This document shows positions 8,089-20,084 of a stretch of 34,841 nt of DNA, one piece after another. The notes beneath the pieces were generated by a model. The model was not told where the DNA came from and did not search any database. It saw only the letters and a program-made list of their open reading frames with translations. This DNA comes from Acidobacteriota bacterium (GTDB lineage Bacteria > Acidobacteriota > UBA6911 > RPQK01 > JADFOI01). Made by a program: the position numbers and the translations under genes. The DNA lies in contig JADFOI010000026.1 of the NCBI GenBank assembly GCA_022562935.1, forward strand, positions 1 through 34,841, in the 5' to 3' direction. Positions within the stretch are counted from its first letter, which is position 1. The number at the start of each line of letters is the position of its first letter.

Positions 8089-9847
8089 TCGGCACGGTAT
8101 GATCGACCGTCCCGGCCAGCTGCTCCATCACCCCTTCAACAATGTGGTGGGGCATAAACGGCTCGCCATCGTACTTACGGATGTGTCCGTCGACGCTCAG
8201 TCCGGTTTCACTGCGCAGATAGCGGTAGAACTGACCGGAGTGATTGTTCTCGACAATAATCGTTTTCTTCGAACGGGACACAATCTCACCCACAGCCTCT
8301 GCGTGAAGGGGAACGATCCATTTGATGGCTAGCTGATTGGCGGTAATCCCCTGGAGGTTCAACTGCTCCACCGCCTCTTTGATGACACCGTAAGTGGATC
8401 CCCATCCGATGAGTGTGACCTGGGCATCCTCCGGACCCTCCAGCTGCGGCGCTGTAATGGCCTTCTCGATGTCTTTGAATTTTCTGGCCCGTTTCTCGAC
8501 CATCATCCGCCGCTTGTGGGGGTTGGTGAACTCGTCGCTGAGCAAGATACTGTCTTCGTCGTGCTCGTCCGTGGCCACCAGGTGAACGTAACCTTCCAGA
8601 CCGGGCAAGGCACGCGGAGAGATGCCGCTTTCTGTATTCTTGTAGCGCATGTAGCCGTTGCCCTGGGAGGGAGTATCAATCAACTCTCCTCGATCGATCT
8701 CCGGATGCAGGTTCATCTTGTCGGGATCAATGCTAAACGTACCTTCTGAGATCAGCAGATCGGAAAGGACAATGCCGGGGCACTGATATTTGTCCGTCAG
8801 GTTAAAGAGCTCGGGCATGATATCAAAGGCATCCAGAGCATTTTTGGGGGCCACGATGAAACGCTGGAAGTCTCCTTGGCTGGCGCCCAGCACCTGCCAC
8901 AAATCCCCCTGCTCGGTCTTGGTGGGCACACCCGTGGAGGGACCGGCACGCTGAACGTTGATAAAAACCACGGGAACCTCCATCATTCCCGCCATGCCGA
9001 TGGCCTCGGTCATCAAGGCGAACCCGCCGCCGGAGGTGGCACACAGGGTCCGGCAACCGGCGTGAGCTGCTCCCACGGCCATATTGGCCACAGCGATTTC
9101 GTCCTCTACCTGCCGAACCATGATTCCCAGATCGCGGGCATTCTTGGACATCCAATGGAGTACTCCGGTGGCAGGACTCATCGGATAGGCACAGTAAAAT
9201 TTGACCCCTGCGGCAGCTCCCCCCATCGCCAGAGCCTCATTACCGGTCCAGACAGCCAGCGCTTTGGGGCGCCTGGGGAGGGGCACGGCGAAAGGCTCGA
9301 AGTTCTCCTGTGCGTGATCAAATCCAGCGCGGGCTGCAGCGACGTTCTGGTCGACCAGTTCCTGGCCCTTTCGCTTGAATTGGAGGGTCAGGGCCTCCTC
9401 AAGGACCTGGAACTCCAGCCCCAGTAAAGAGAGGAAGGTCCCCAGGGCAACGGTGTTCTGAATCATCCTTCCACCACCGCCGCTCAACTCGGTAACGGGT
9501 AGCGGGCACAGGTGGGCGCCTTTTTGGGCTTTACCCGGTTGAATGGTGTCGCTGTTAAAGACCACCCGGCTGCCCGGCCCCATCAACCCCAGATGCCGAT
9601 TCATGGTGTCCTGATTCAGGCACAGCAGCAGGTCCAGTTTATCCCCGTGGCTGTGAATTTCCTGGTCGCTGACCCGCACAGTGAGAAAAATGTGCCCGCC
9701 ACGGATAATCGATTGGTAGGCGTTGTAGGCGTAAAGGTGCAAACCACGGCGAACAAATATTCGGGCAAGAATATTGCCGGGCGTTGCGATCCCCTGTCCA
9801 GCCGCACCACCAATACTGAGGGCAAAATCAAACTTTTCTGAGGTCAT
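8069..9847 (-). CDS. korA: 2-oxoacid:ferredoxin oxidoreductase, fused gamma-alpha subunit
   Basis: 592 aa; N-terminal gamma domain GGAAGQGIATPGNILARIFVRRGLHLYAYNAYQSIIRGGH; alpha domain GNEALAMGGAAAGVKFYCAYPMSPATGVLHWM. Confidence 0.92.
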   Translation of the reverse strand: MTSEKFDFALSIGGAAGQGIATPGNILARIFVRRGLHLYAYNAYQSIIRGGHIFLTVRVSDQEIHSHGDKLDLLLCLNQDTMNRHLGLMGPGSRVVFNSDTIQPGKAQKGAHLCPLPVTELSGGGGRMIQNTVALGTFLSLLGLEFQVLEEALTLQFKRKGQELVDQNVAAARAGFDHAQENFEPFAVPLPRRPKALAVWTGNEALAMGGAAAGVKFYCAYPMSPATGVLHWMSKNARDLGIMVRQVEDEIAVANMAVGAAHAGCRTLCATSGGGFALMTEAIGMAGMMEVPVVFINVQRAGPSTGVPTKTEQGDLWQVLGASQGDFQRFIVAPKNALDAFDIMPELFNLTDKYQCPGIVLSDLLISEGTFSIDPDKMNLHPEIDRGELIDTPSQGNGYMRYKNTESGISPRALPGLEGYVHLVATDEHDEDSILLSDEFTNPHKRRMMVEKRARKFKDIEKAITAPQLEGPEDAQVTLIGWGSTYGVIKEAVEQLNLQGITANQLAIKWIVPLHAEAVGEIVSRSKKTIIVENNHSGQFYRYLRSETGLSVDGHIRKYDGEPFMPHHIVEGVMEQLAGTVDHTVPIQEIMV

Positions 9848-9884
9848 AAATTCTCTCCTCTTTCGGCTTGAGGATAAGCTCCGC

Positions 9885-9922
9885 TCCGGATGATGAATGC
9901 TCTAGTCTGGATTATGCATAAC
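9885..9922. repeat. Two tandem family-A end remnants
   Basis: CTCCGGATGATGAATGCT then CTAGTCTGGATTATGCATAA, both resembling the family A left end; no matching right end seen. Confidence 0.5.
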
Positions 9923-10144
9923 ACGTGCTACTAGGGCGCGATTGATCGGGCATGGAATTATAGAGGTTGGGAATCCTCTTCGCCCACATAGTGTCTGCTC
10001 TCAGCCTCCAGACTCCTGCTTTTCACTCGATCCATATTACTCATTTTCAATCCGCCTTGGCAAACCTCGAAAGAGCCGGTTGCAGGTCAACAGACAAGGG
10101 GCATGGGGCATCTGAAGAGGAGTTTGTTCCCTGAAAATCCGCGA

Positions 10145-11374
10145 TTAACTCTTCACCCTCATCTGTTGCTGTTCCAGCTGTGGATCGCTGGGTTGGAGTT
10201 TGTCCAAGCAGCGGCGAATATTTCGAACGGCCTGGCGCAGCCGGTGCTCATTCTCCACCATGGCGATTCGCACATACCCTTCTCCCAGGTTACCGAATGC
10301 GATCCCGGCCGCAACGGCCACGTGGGCCTCCTGCATCAGCAGTTTAGAAAATTCCATGGAGCCCATTTTTCGATAGGGTTCAGGAATTGGCGCCCAGGTA
10401 AACATACCAGCTTTCGGCGACTTGACGGACCAGCCGATGCGGTTGAGGCCGTCGCACAGCACGTCTCGTCGGCTTTGGTAGATCTTGGCCTGCTCGACAA
10501 CGCAGTCCTGGGGACCGTCCAGGGCGGCGATGGCGGCGACCTGAATGGGAGTAAAGATTCCGTAATCGTAGTAACTCTTGATCTTGGCCAGAGCCGCCAC
10601 GATGTCTCGATTTCCGACGCAGAATCCGACTCGCCAGCCAGCCATGTTGTACGATTTGGATAAAGTATAAAACTCGATTCCTACTTCCTTGGCACCCGGA
10701 ACCTGCAGGAAACTGGGAGCCCTGTAGTCATCAAAGGTGATTCCCGCATAGGCCATGTCGTGGACGACGATAATATTGTTGTCCTTGGCAAAACGGACGA
10801 TCCCCTGGAAGAAGTCGAGACTGACGGTGGCGGTGGTGGGGTTATGAGGGAAATTCAGGGTAATGACTTTGGGTCTGGGCCAGATCTCACGGGTAATGTA
10901 CTCCAGATCGGGAACAAACTCCTCTTCCTCGCGCAGAGGAATGGAGACAACGTTCCCCCCCGCCATGACCACACTGTAGATGTGAATCGGATAAGTGGGG
11001 TTGGGTACCAGCGCCAGATCGCCGGGATCCAGCAAGGCCAGCATGAGATGGGCCAAGCCTTCCTTGCTGCCGATGGTGGCAATGCACTCGGACTGCCAGT
11101 CCAGATCCACATCAAAGCGGTTCTTGTAAAAGCGGCAGATCGCCCGCAACAGACCCGGGATACCCCGGGAGGCAGAATAGCGATGGGTTTTGCGGTCCTG
11201 GACCACCTCGGTCAGCTTGTCGATGATGTGCTGAGGAGTGGGCTGATCGGGGTTGCCCATGCCCAGATCGATGACATCGGCTCCTTCCTGGCGCAGACGA
11301 AGTTTGATCTCATTGAGTTGTCCCAAAAGATAGGGCGGTAGACGCTTCAGCCGTTGCGTGTCGATGGTGGGCAT
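10145..11374 (-). CDS. Class I/II PLP aminotransferase, AlaC / LL-diaminopimelate aminotransferase-like
   Basis: 409 aa; [56 protein letters not shown]-lysine motif. Confidence 0.9.
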   Translation of the reverse strand: MPTIDTQRLKRLPPYLLGQLNEIKLRLRQEGADVIDLGMGNPDQPTPQHIIDKLTEVVQDRKTHRYSASRGIPGLLRAICRFYKNRFDVDLDWQSECIATIGSKEGLAHLMLALLDPGDLALVPNPTYPIHIYSVVMAGGNVVSIPLREEEEFVPDLEYITREIWPRPKVITLNFPHNPTTATVSLDFFQGIVRFAKDNNIIVVHDMAYAGITFDDYRAPSFLQVPGAKEVGIEFYTLSKSYNMAGWRVGFCVGNRDIVAALAKIKSYYDYGIFTPIQVAAIAALDGPQDCVVEQAKIYQSRRDVLCDGLNRIGWSVKSPKAGMFTWAPIPEPYRKMGSMEFSKLLMQEAHVAVAAGIAFGNLGEGYVRIAMVENEHRLRQAVRNIRRCLDKLQPSDPQLEQQQMRVKS

Positions 11375-11397
11375 GAAACCTCATGGTACCGTAATTT

Positions 11398-11493
11398 GTG
11401 CGGTCGTGCAGTTGTCACTTCGTGACTTCGTGCAGTCGTGCGGTTGTGCGGTTGTGCGTTAGTGACTTCGTCACTTTGTGCTGTCGTGCGTCG
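11398..11493. repeat. Degenerate octamer array (12 units)
   Basis: GTGCGGTC GTGCAGTT GTCACTTC GTGACTTC GTGCAGTC GTGCGGTT GTGCGGTT GTGCGTTA GTGACTTC GTCACTTT GTGCTGTC GTGCGTCG, all in one phase. Confidence 0.9.
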
Positions 11494-11580
11494 CGCTCCG
11501 CGCGTGTGCGGTCGTGGTTTGGGATTTGGAATATCGGATTTCAGTCGGTCTGCCGGCTGTGGTCAGGAGGTCAGTTTCTG

Positions 11581-11595
11581 GCGCGCTTCGCGCGC
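11581..11595. repeat. Perfect palindrome GCGCGC-TTC-GCGCGC, also present at 31147-31161
   Basis: Identical 15-mer at two intergenic sites; here it lies just downstream of msrB. Confidence 0.75.
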
Positions 11596-11624
11596 TCCGA
11601 CAGCACTAAGTCACAGGAGCGCGA

Positions 11625-12020
11625 CTAATCCTTGTCCAGCTTGAGGCTGACGGAGTTGATACAGTAGCGCTGACCGGTCGGCTGAGGTCCATCGGGGAAA
11701 ACGTGACCGAGGTGAGCCTCACATTTGCCGCACAAGACTTCGGTTCTGCTCATGGAAAGACTGTCGTCCATGTCCGTACTCACACCCTGTTCTGAGACGG
11801 GGGCCCAGAAACTCGGCCAACCTGTGCCGGAATCAAATTTGGTGTCTGAATGAAACAGCTCGTTGCCGCAACCGGTGCAATGGTAAATCCCCTCTTCTTT
11901 GCAATCCCAGTATTTTCCAGAGAAGGGCGCTTCTGTACCCTTATTGCGACAGACTTCAAACTCTTCCGGTGAGAGCTGCTCTCTCCATTCCTCTTCAGTT
12001 TTCGATACCTTGTCTGACAT
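11625..12020 (-). CDS. msrB: Peptide-methionine (R)-S-oxide reductase
   Basis: Start [73 protein letters not shown]. Confidence 0.95.
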   Translation of the reverse strand: MSDKVSKTEEEWREQLSPEEFEVCRNKGTEAPFSGKYWDCKEEGIYHCTGCGNELFHSDTKFDSGTGWPSFWAPVSEQGVSTDMDDSLSMSRTEVLCGKCEAHLGHVFPDGPQPTGQRYCINSVSLKLDKD

Positions 12021-12033
12021 ACTGTGCATCATT

Positions 12034-12801
12034 ATGTTCATTAAGGGAAAAAGCGCAATGGTTACAGGAGGAGCCTCAGGACTGGGCTCAGCCACGGTGC
12101 GGAGGCTTCACTCCCTGGGCGCCAAGGTGCTTATCGCCGACTTGAACCAGAAGGCGGGTAAAACCTTGGAAGACGAATTAGGTGAGGGGGCACTGTTTCT
12201 CGAAACCGATGTCACCCGGGAGACATCCGTCAAAAGGGCGATTGAGGGTGCCGTGAAACAGCACGGTGGCGTTCACATTCTGGTCAACTGCGCGGGCATT
12301 GCCATCGCCGAAAAGATCCTGGGTCGAACCGGACCCCACGACTTGGAACACTTTAACCAGATCATTGAAGTCAACCTCATCGGCACTTTCAACGCTCTTC
12401 GCTTGACCGCTGCAGCCATGGAGCAAAATCAGCCCACTGAAGAGGGAGAACGCGGGGTCATCGTCAACACCGCTTCCGTAGCAGCCTTTGAAGGTCAGAT
12501 CGGTCAGGCAGCCTATGCCGCCTCAAAGGGTGGGATTGTGTCCTTGACCTTGCCAGCGGCCCGGGAACTCTCCCGCCAGGGCATCCGCGTCGTCAGTATT
12601 GCTCCCGGCATCTTTGACACCCCGCTCTTAGCCGGACTCCCAGAACGGGCACGGATCTCGCTCGGGAAACAAATTCCCTTTCCCCCTCGATTGGGCCGCC
12701 CCGATGAGTATGCGGCTCTTGTCCAGCATATCGTCGAAAACGTCACCCTCAATGGCGAGACCATTCGTCTGGATGGGGCATTGCGAATGGGTCCCCGATA
12801 G
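12034..12801 (+). CDS. Short-chain dehydrogenase, 3-hydroxyacyl-CoA dehydrogenase type-2-like
   Basis: [54 protein letters not shown] (YxxxK); C-terminal [20 protein letters not shown]...[17 protein letters not shown]. Confidence 0.92.
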   Translation: MFIKGKSAMVTGGASGLGSATVRRLHSLGAKVLIADLNQKAGKTLEDELGEGALFLETDVTRETSVKRAIEGAVKQHGGVHILVNCAGIAIAEKILGRTGPHDLEHFNQIIEVNLIGTFNALRLTAAAMEQNQPTEEGERGVIVNTASVAAFEGQIGQAAYAASKGGIVSLTLPAARELSRQGIRVVSIAPGIFDTPLLAGLPERARISLGKQIPFPPRLGRPDEYAALVQHIVENVTLNGETIRLDGALRMGPR

Positions 12802-12808
12802 AGTTTTT

Positions 12809-12829
12809 TCGTCGTGCTGTTGTGCAGTC
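12809..12829. repeat. Short octamer array of the GTGCNGTY type
   Basis: TCGTC GTGCTGTT GTGCAGTC; same unit as 11398-11493. Confidence 0.6.
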
Positions 12830-12934
12830 CCGGCTTGCCAGTCGTTCTAATTCCAAACCACTATTTGCAGGATTCATGGGCCGCCTATTCGTCAGACCCA
12901 CTCCTGGCCACTCCAGTTAAATTGTGGCATGATC

Positions 12935-12964
12935 CTAGCCGGGATAATGCATAGTCCCGGCTAG
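12935..12964. repeat. Family A collapsed palindrome (solo terminal repeats)
   Basis: CTAGCCGGGATAATGCATAGTCCCGGCTAG, near-perfect 30-bp palindrome of family A ends, 8 bp upstream of the next start codon. Confidence 0.8.
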
Positions 12965-12972
12965 GTGAGCAA

Positions 12973-13569
12973 GTGAACATCCTGGAGTTTGAAAGTTCCG
13001 CTATTCAAGATGAGGCAGGGGTCTCTGCCGCCGTGGAATCTGTCGTGAACTCCCGACAGGATGAACCTCTTGTTCTGGTGGCGGGAATGGGAAAAACGGA
13101 ACAACGTCTCCTGGAAGCTGGAGAAAAATCTGCCGCTCAGGATCTTGTTCTTGCCTCCACAATAGCTGAGGGGGCCAGAACCTTTTACATGCAGGTGGCC
13201 CGACAGCTCACTTCTGAAGCCGTGTGGTCAGAAACACAAAATCTCCTCTCCGGACTGTTCGAAGAGTTCTCCAACCTTTTACACGGCGTTTACCTCATCG
13301 GTGAACTCAGCCCCCAGGGCAGCAGGATCCTTCAATCTTATGCTGAAAGGGCAAGCTGCGTCGTGGTGGCCCAGGCGCTCAAAGAGAAAGATGTTCAAGC
13401 ACAACCCGTTGGTGGACGGCAACTCTATTGCACCAATAGTGCTCACCTTTCCGAAAGCCTCCAGGAGAAGACCCTCACCGATTTTCAGCAGGAAATTTCG
13501 CTTTTGTCCAAAGGCGGAACAATCCCGGTCATTCCCTTTTCCCTGCGATCGATGGCCACAGAAGAATGA
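12973..13569 (+). CDS. Degenerate, truncated aspartokinase-like (amino acid kinase superfamily) protein
   Basis: 198 aa; aligns by eye with the aspartokinase N-terminal domain: AVESVVNSRQDEPLVLVAGMGKTEQRLLEAGEKS, LIGELSPQGSRILQSYAERASCVVVAQAL, VGGRQLYCTN, GGTIPVIPF. KFGGTSV has become EFESSAI. GTG start. Confidence 0.6.
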   Translation: MNILEFESSAIQDEAGVSAAVESVVNSRQDEPLVLVAGMGKTEQRLLEAGEKSAAQDLVLASTIAEGARTFYMQVARQLTSEAVWSETQNLLSGLFEEFSNLLHGVYLIGELSPQGSRILQSYAERASCVVVAQALKEKDVQAQPVGGRQLYCTNSAHLSESLQEKTLTDFQQEISLLSKGGTIPVIPFSLRSMATEE

Positions 13570-14018
13570 TCGAGAGGGTCATCTCGGGTGGACAGACGGG
13601 CGTAGACAGAGCTGCTCTGGACGTCGCTTTGAAGCTAGGAGTTCCTTGCGGAGGGTGGTGTCCCCGCGGCCGACGGGCCGAGGACGGGCCACTCAAGGAA
13701 ATCTATCCTCTCCAGGAGACCCCCTCAGCCGATTACGCACAGCGAACTCGATGGAACGTACGAGACTCAGATGGAACAGTGGTTCTCTACAAGAGTTCTC
13801 TTTCAGGAGGTAGTGCCTTCACCGTAAAACTCGCCAAAAAACAAAACAAGCCCTGCCTGGTGATCGACCTGTGTGAGTATTCCTCCCCTGAGATATTTCT
13901 GGATTGGTTAAAACGGCACAAAATACGAACTCTGAATGTTGCGGGGACAAGAGAGAGTGGCAGCACAGGCATCTACGATGAGGCTTGTCAATTCCTGGGT
14001 AAGTGCCTCGTTCCATAA
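13566..14018 (+). CDS. cpYpsA-type (SLOG superfamily, annotated 'putative molybdenum carrier') protein
   Basis: 150 aa; MIERVISGGQTGVDRAALDVALKLGVPCGGWCPRGRRAEDGPLKEIYPLQET...YAQRTRWNVRDSDGTVVL. ATGA overlap with the upstream gene. Confidence 0.85.
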   Translation: MIERVISGGQTGVDRAALDVALKLGVPCGGWCPRGRRAEDGPLKEIYPLQETPSADYAQRTRWNVRDSDGTVVLYKSSLSGGSAFTVKLAKKQNKPCLVIDLCEYSSPEIFLDWLKRHKIRTLNVAGTRESGSTGIYDEACQFLGKCLVP

Positions 14019-14073
14019 ATACGATGATGTTTGTGGAAGGGGCTTGTGAGGGGAGGTCAAGGAGCGAGGCACT
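14002..14073. repeat. Family B inverted-repeat element, internally deleted copy
   Basis: AGTGCCTCGTTCCATAAATACGATGATGTTTGTGG ... GGGGCTTGTGAGGGGAGGTCAAGGAGCGAGGCACT; ends AGTGCCTC/GAGGCACT. Confidence 0.8.
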
Positions 14074-14193
14074 AAATGTTTCGCTCCCAGTGCTTGATGG
14101 ATCAAAAGAGGCACTTATTCTAAAAAACTTTCAGAGGCTCCTGGCATCATTAACTATAGTAAGTGATCAGGAAAAATCCGGTGAGGGTGTGAT

Positions 14194-14322
14194 ATGAACA
14201 AAGAACCCAAGAAAAACAGCCGTACCAAAGCAGCTGAGAGTGAAAAGAAGCCCCCTGCAGGATGGAGGCTAACTGAAGAGGATAAAGTATTTCTCCGGTC
14301 CTGTGGAATTCTTCCTGATTGA
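14194..14322 (+). CDS. Candidate small protein (42 aa)
   Basis: MNKEPKKNSRTKAAESEKKPPAGWRLTEEDKVFLRSCGILPD* with GTGAGGG about 7 nt upstream; below the ORF track length cut-off. Confidence 0.5.
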   Translation: MNKEPKKNSRTKAAESEKKPPAGWRLTEEDKVFLRSCGILPD

Positions 14323-14334
14323 TTCGTGTTGGCC

Positions 14335-15141
14335 TCAGATCTCCAGAATCTGCACCAGCACCACGGTGATGTTATCCAGCCCCCCTCTTTCGTTAGCCAT
14401 CGCTGTCAGCTGGTCGGCAGCCTCGCTGATAGGACAAGTCGTCAAGACAGATTGAATCTCCTGGTCAGAAAGAGCGTCGGTCAAGCCATCCGTGCAAATC
14501 AAAAAAATATCGTCTGAGGTCAGAGGGACCGAGAGAACGTCCGCTTTCACTTGAGGAGATACACCCAGCGACCGGTCCAACAAGTTCTTCTGGGGATGCC
14601 GCTGCATCTGATCTTTGGTGAGCACCCCTTGCTTGAACAGGCGAAAAACGGGAGAATGGTCCTCCGTCAACTGCTCGAGTTCATCTTCCCGCTGCAAATA
14701 CATTCGGCTGTCTCCCACATGCCCAATCCAACCGGTCCCTGAGTTCTCGGGCACCAGCCAGAGAGAGGTGACCGTGGTTCCCATCCCCCGGTGCTCAGGA
14801 TTGGCAGCCTGGTCACTCAAGATCCGTCTATTGGCCTCCTGGATACCGGACTCCAGGGTCTCCTCAGGAGACTCGGATGCCTTCTGGGCGAATTCCTTTA
14901 GTGTTTTCGCCGCAATGGAACTTGCGACTTCACCTGCAGCATGGCCTCCAAGTCCGTCGCACACTCCAAACAATCCCATAGTGGGTTCTTCAATAAGAGT
15001 GTCTTCGTTATTACTTCTGACCTGACCCACATCGGATCGAGCCTGGCACACGTACTGGAGTGATCCTTTCTGGTACCGTTTTGATCCCCTAGTTGAGTTT
15101 TTCTTCTTTCTTCTCAACTTTTCCTCAGTACTCTGGGCCAC
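14335..15141 (-). CDS. PP2C-family serine/threonine phosphatase
   Basis: 268 aa; SDVGQVRSNNEDTLI, GLFGVCDGLGGHAAGEVAS, GMGTTVTSLWL, IGHVGDSRMYL, DIFLICTDGLTDALSD, GGLDNITVVLV. Confidence 0.95.
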   Translation of the reverse strand: MAQSTEEKLRRKKKNSTRGSKRYQKGSLQYVCQARSDVGQVRSNNEDTLIEEPTMGLFGVCDGLGGHAAGEVASSIAAKTLKEFAQKASESPEETLESGIQEANRRILSDQAANPEHRGMGTTVTSLWLVPENSGTGWIGHVGDSRMYLQREDELEQLTEDHSPVFRLFKQGVLTKDQMQRHPQKNLLDRSLGVSPQVKADVLSVPLTSDDIFLICTDGLTDALSDQEIQSVLTTCPISEAADQLTAMANERGGLDNITVVLVQILEI

Positions 15142-15200
15142 TTGTAAAAGTTACGGCTTCTGCTTGGGGCACGGCAGGATTTTGTCTCGTGACACCAATT

Positions 15201-15397
15201 CTAAAATCCTTCCAACCCATCGAGCATCCGAAAATGACACCTCACCAGACCATAGCTGATTAAAATGAGCAAAATCCAGGCCCCCATCTTCTTCCACAGG
15301 GGATGGGTCAGTTGGGTTCCGCAATAGGGGCAGTAGGTGCTCCTTTCAATGAGTGTATAGCGACAATTAGGACAACTTTCCAGTTTAATTGGAGACA

Positions 15398-15398
<1 letters not shown>
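15201..15398 (-). CDS. Small zinc-ribbon membrane protein
   Basis: 65 aa; CPNCRYTLIERSTYCPYCG followed by TM segment GAWILLILISYGLV; TAATG overlap with the upstream gene. Confidence 0.75.
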
Positions 15399-18852
<3,454 letters not shown>

Positions 18853-18909
18853 AATAGCATAAGCTACCTTTGCCCGGTCCCCCAAATTTGTTATCATAAA
18901 CACTATTGT

Positions 18910-19122
18910 ATGAGTACTCCGCTGATCACCAAATTCATGTTCACAATCACTTTCCCGACTGACAGTCGGCCCATCCATGTCCCTCCGATGAAACTCCGGT
19001 CTCTCGCAGAACATCAGCTCACGGATACAGAAGTCATCGATACCATCGAGCACCTTTTCGGATGCCAGCGCTGCTTTGAGCAATATCGTTTTATCAGAAC
19101 GTCCTGCCAGGCATTCCTTTAG
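18910..19122 (+). CDS. Candidate small CxxC protein (70 aa)
   Basis: C-terminal LTDTEVIDTIEHLFGCQRCFEQYRFIRTSCQAFL resembles small zinc-finger-like HxxxCxxC proteins; AT-rich promoter-like sequence (TATCAT) just upstream; start uncertain. Confidence 0.45.
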   Translation: MSTPLITKFMFTITFPTDSRPIHVPPMKLRSLAEHQLTDTEVIDTIEHLFGCQRCFEQYRFIRTSCQAFL

Positions 19123-19136
19123 CCCACTCGGTTCTC

Positions 19137-20084
19137 ATGCCATCCAACCTCTTTAAGTTAGATTTGCAAGCCTTCTATTATCTCTCCAAGAGGGAGTTCT
19201 GGCTCGCTTTGTGGAAGGAGATCAGTGGTGACGATTGCTGGGGAATGGCCGCCCGACTGAGTTTCTACTTCTTGCTGGCCTTTTTCCCTTTTCTCATTTT
19301 TTTGAGCGCGATCATTGGGTTCATCCCGATCGAACCCGGCTTCTTGGACAAGATGCTGGTGGAAATGAATCAGTTTCTGCCCGAGCGGACCTACACCTGG
19401 GTGCGCACGTTCACTCTGGAGCTGACCAGTCACCAAAATAAGGGAGTGGTCTCGCTGGGTATTTTGTTGGCGCTTTGGTGGGCATCGGTAGGCTTCAGCG
19501 GAATGGTGGGGGACTTGAATCGAGCTCTGGCCATTCAAGAGACTCGCTCCTATGTAAAAATACGACTGCTGGCCATAGGTGTGACCATTCTGGTGTCCCT
19601 CTTTGTCATCGCTTCAGGTATTCTTCTTTTCTTTGGCGACTGGCTGATTCAACTGTTTCTTCAAAGCATTACCGTCGCACCCTATCCGTCATTCCAGGCT
19701 CATCTAGCGACCATTTACACTACCACTCGCTGGATCCTGATCTTTATTTTTCTCAATATTGGAATGCAGATTGTTTATTCCGCTCTTCCCGCCCGGCCCC
19801 TTCCCTGGACTCTTCTATCGCCAGGTAGCGTTATCTTTAGTTTGTGTTGGATCTTGGGATCGAGCGGTTTCGCGGTTTTCATAAATCGATTCGTGGGCTA
19901 CGAAATCTATCAAGAGCTCTACGGAAGTCTGGGGACACTTATCTTGCTGATGCTCTGGTTATACCTCTCCAGCTTCTTCCTGCTCATTGGAGGTGAAGTC
20001 AACTCCCAGGTCCACCGCTTTCGCGAGGAAGTCGGGATGAATACCGCTCAACTCAGTGTGATTGAATGGAGCCTGTCCGAGTAA
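19137..20084 (+). CDS. YihY/BrkB family inner membrane protein
   Basis: 315 aa; SGDDCWGMAARLSFYFLLAFFPFLIFLSAIIGF; RFVGYEIYQELYGSLGTLILLMLWLYLSSFFLLIGGEVNS. Confidence 0.93.
   Translation: MPSNLFKLDLQAFYYLSKREFWLALWKEISGDDCWGMAARLSFYFLLAFFPFLIFLSAIIGFIPIEPGFLDKMLVEMNQFLPERTYTWVRTFTLELTSHQNKGVVSLGILLALWWASVGFSGMVGDLNRALAIQETRSYVKIRLLAIGVTILVSLFVIASGILLFFGDWLIQLFLQSITVAPYPSFQAHLATIYTTTRWILIFIFLNIGMQIVYSALPARPLPWTLLSPGSVIFSLCWILGSSGFAVFINRFVGYEIYQELYGSLGTLILLMLWLYLSSFFLLIGGEVNSQVHRFREEVGMNTAQLSVIEWSLSE

Noticed and set aside
9848-10144. Possible tRNA or structured RNA in the ~300-bp gap upstream of the korA-like gene
   Set aside because: No cloverleaf or T-arm consensus found by eye; only family A remnants and unremarkable sequence.
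11398-11493. Possible CRISPR-like array
   Set aside because: Units are 8 nt, contiguous and degenerate, with no spacers; no cas genes in the window.
11398-11644. ORFs of 76 and 68 aa at the octamer array
   Set aside because: Open frames are produced by the octamer repeat; better explained as non-coding repeat DNA.
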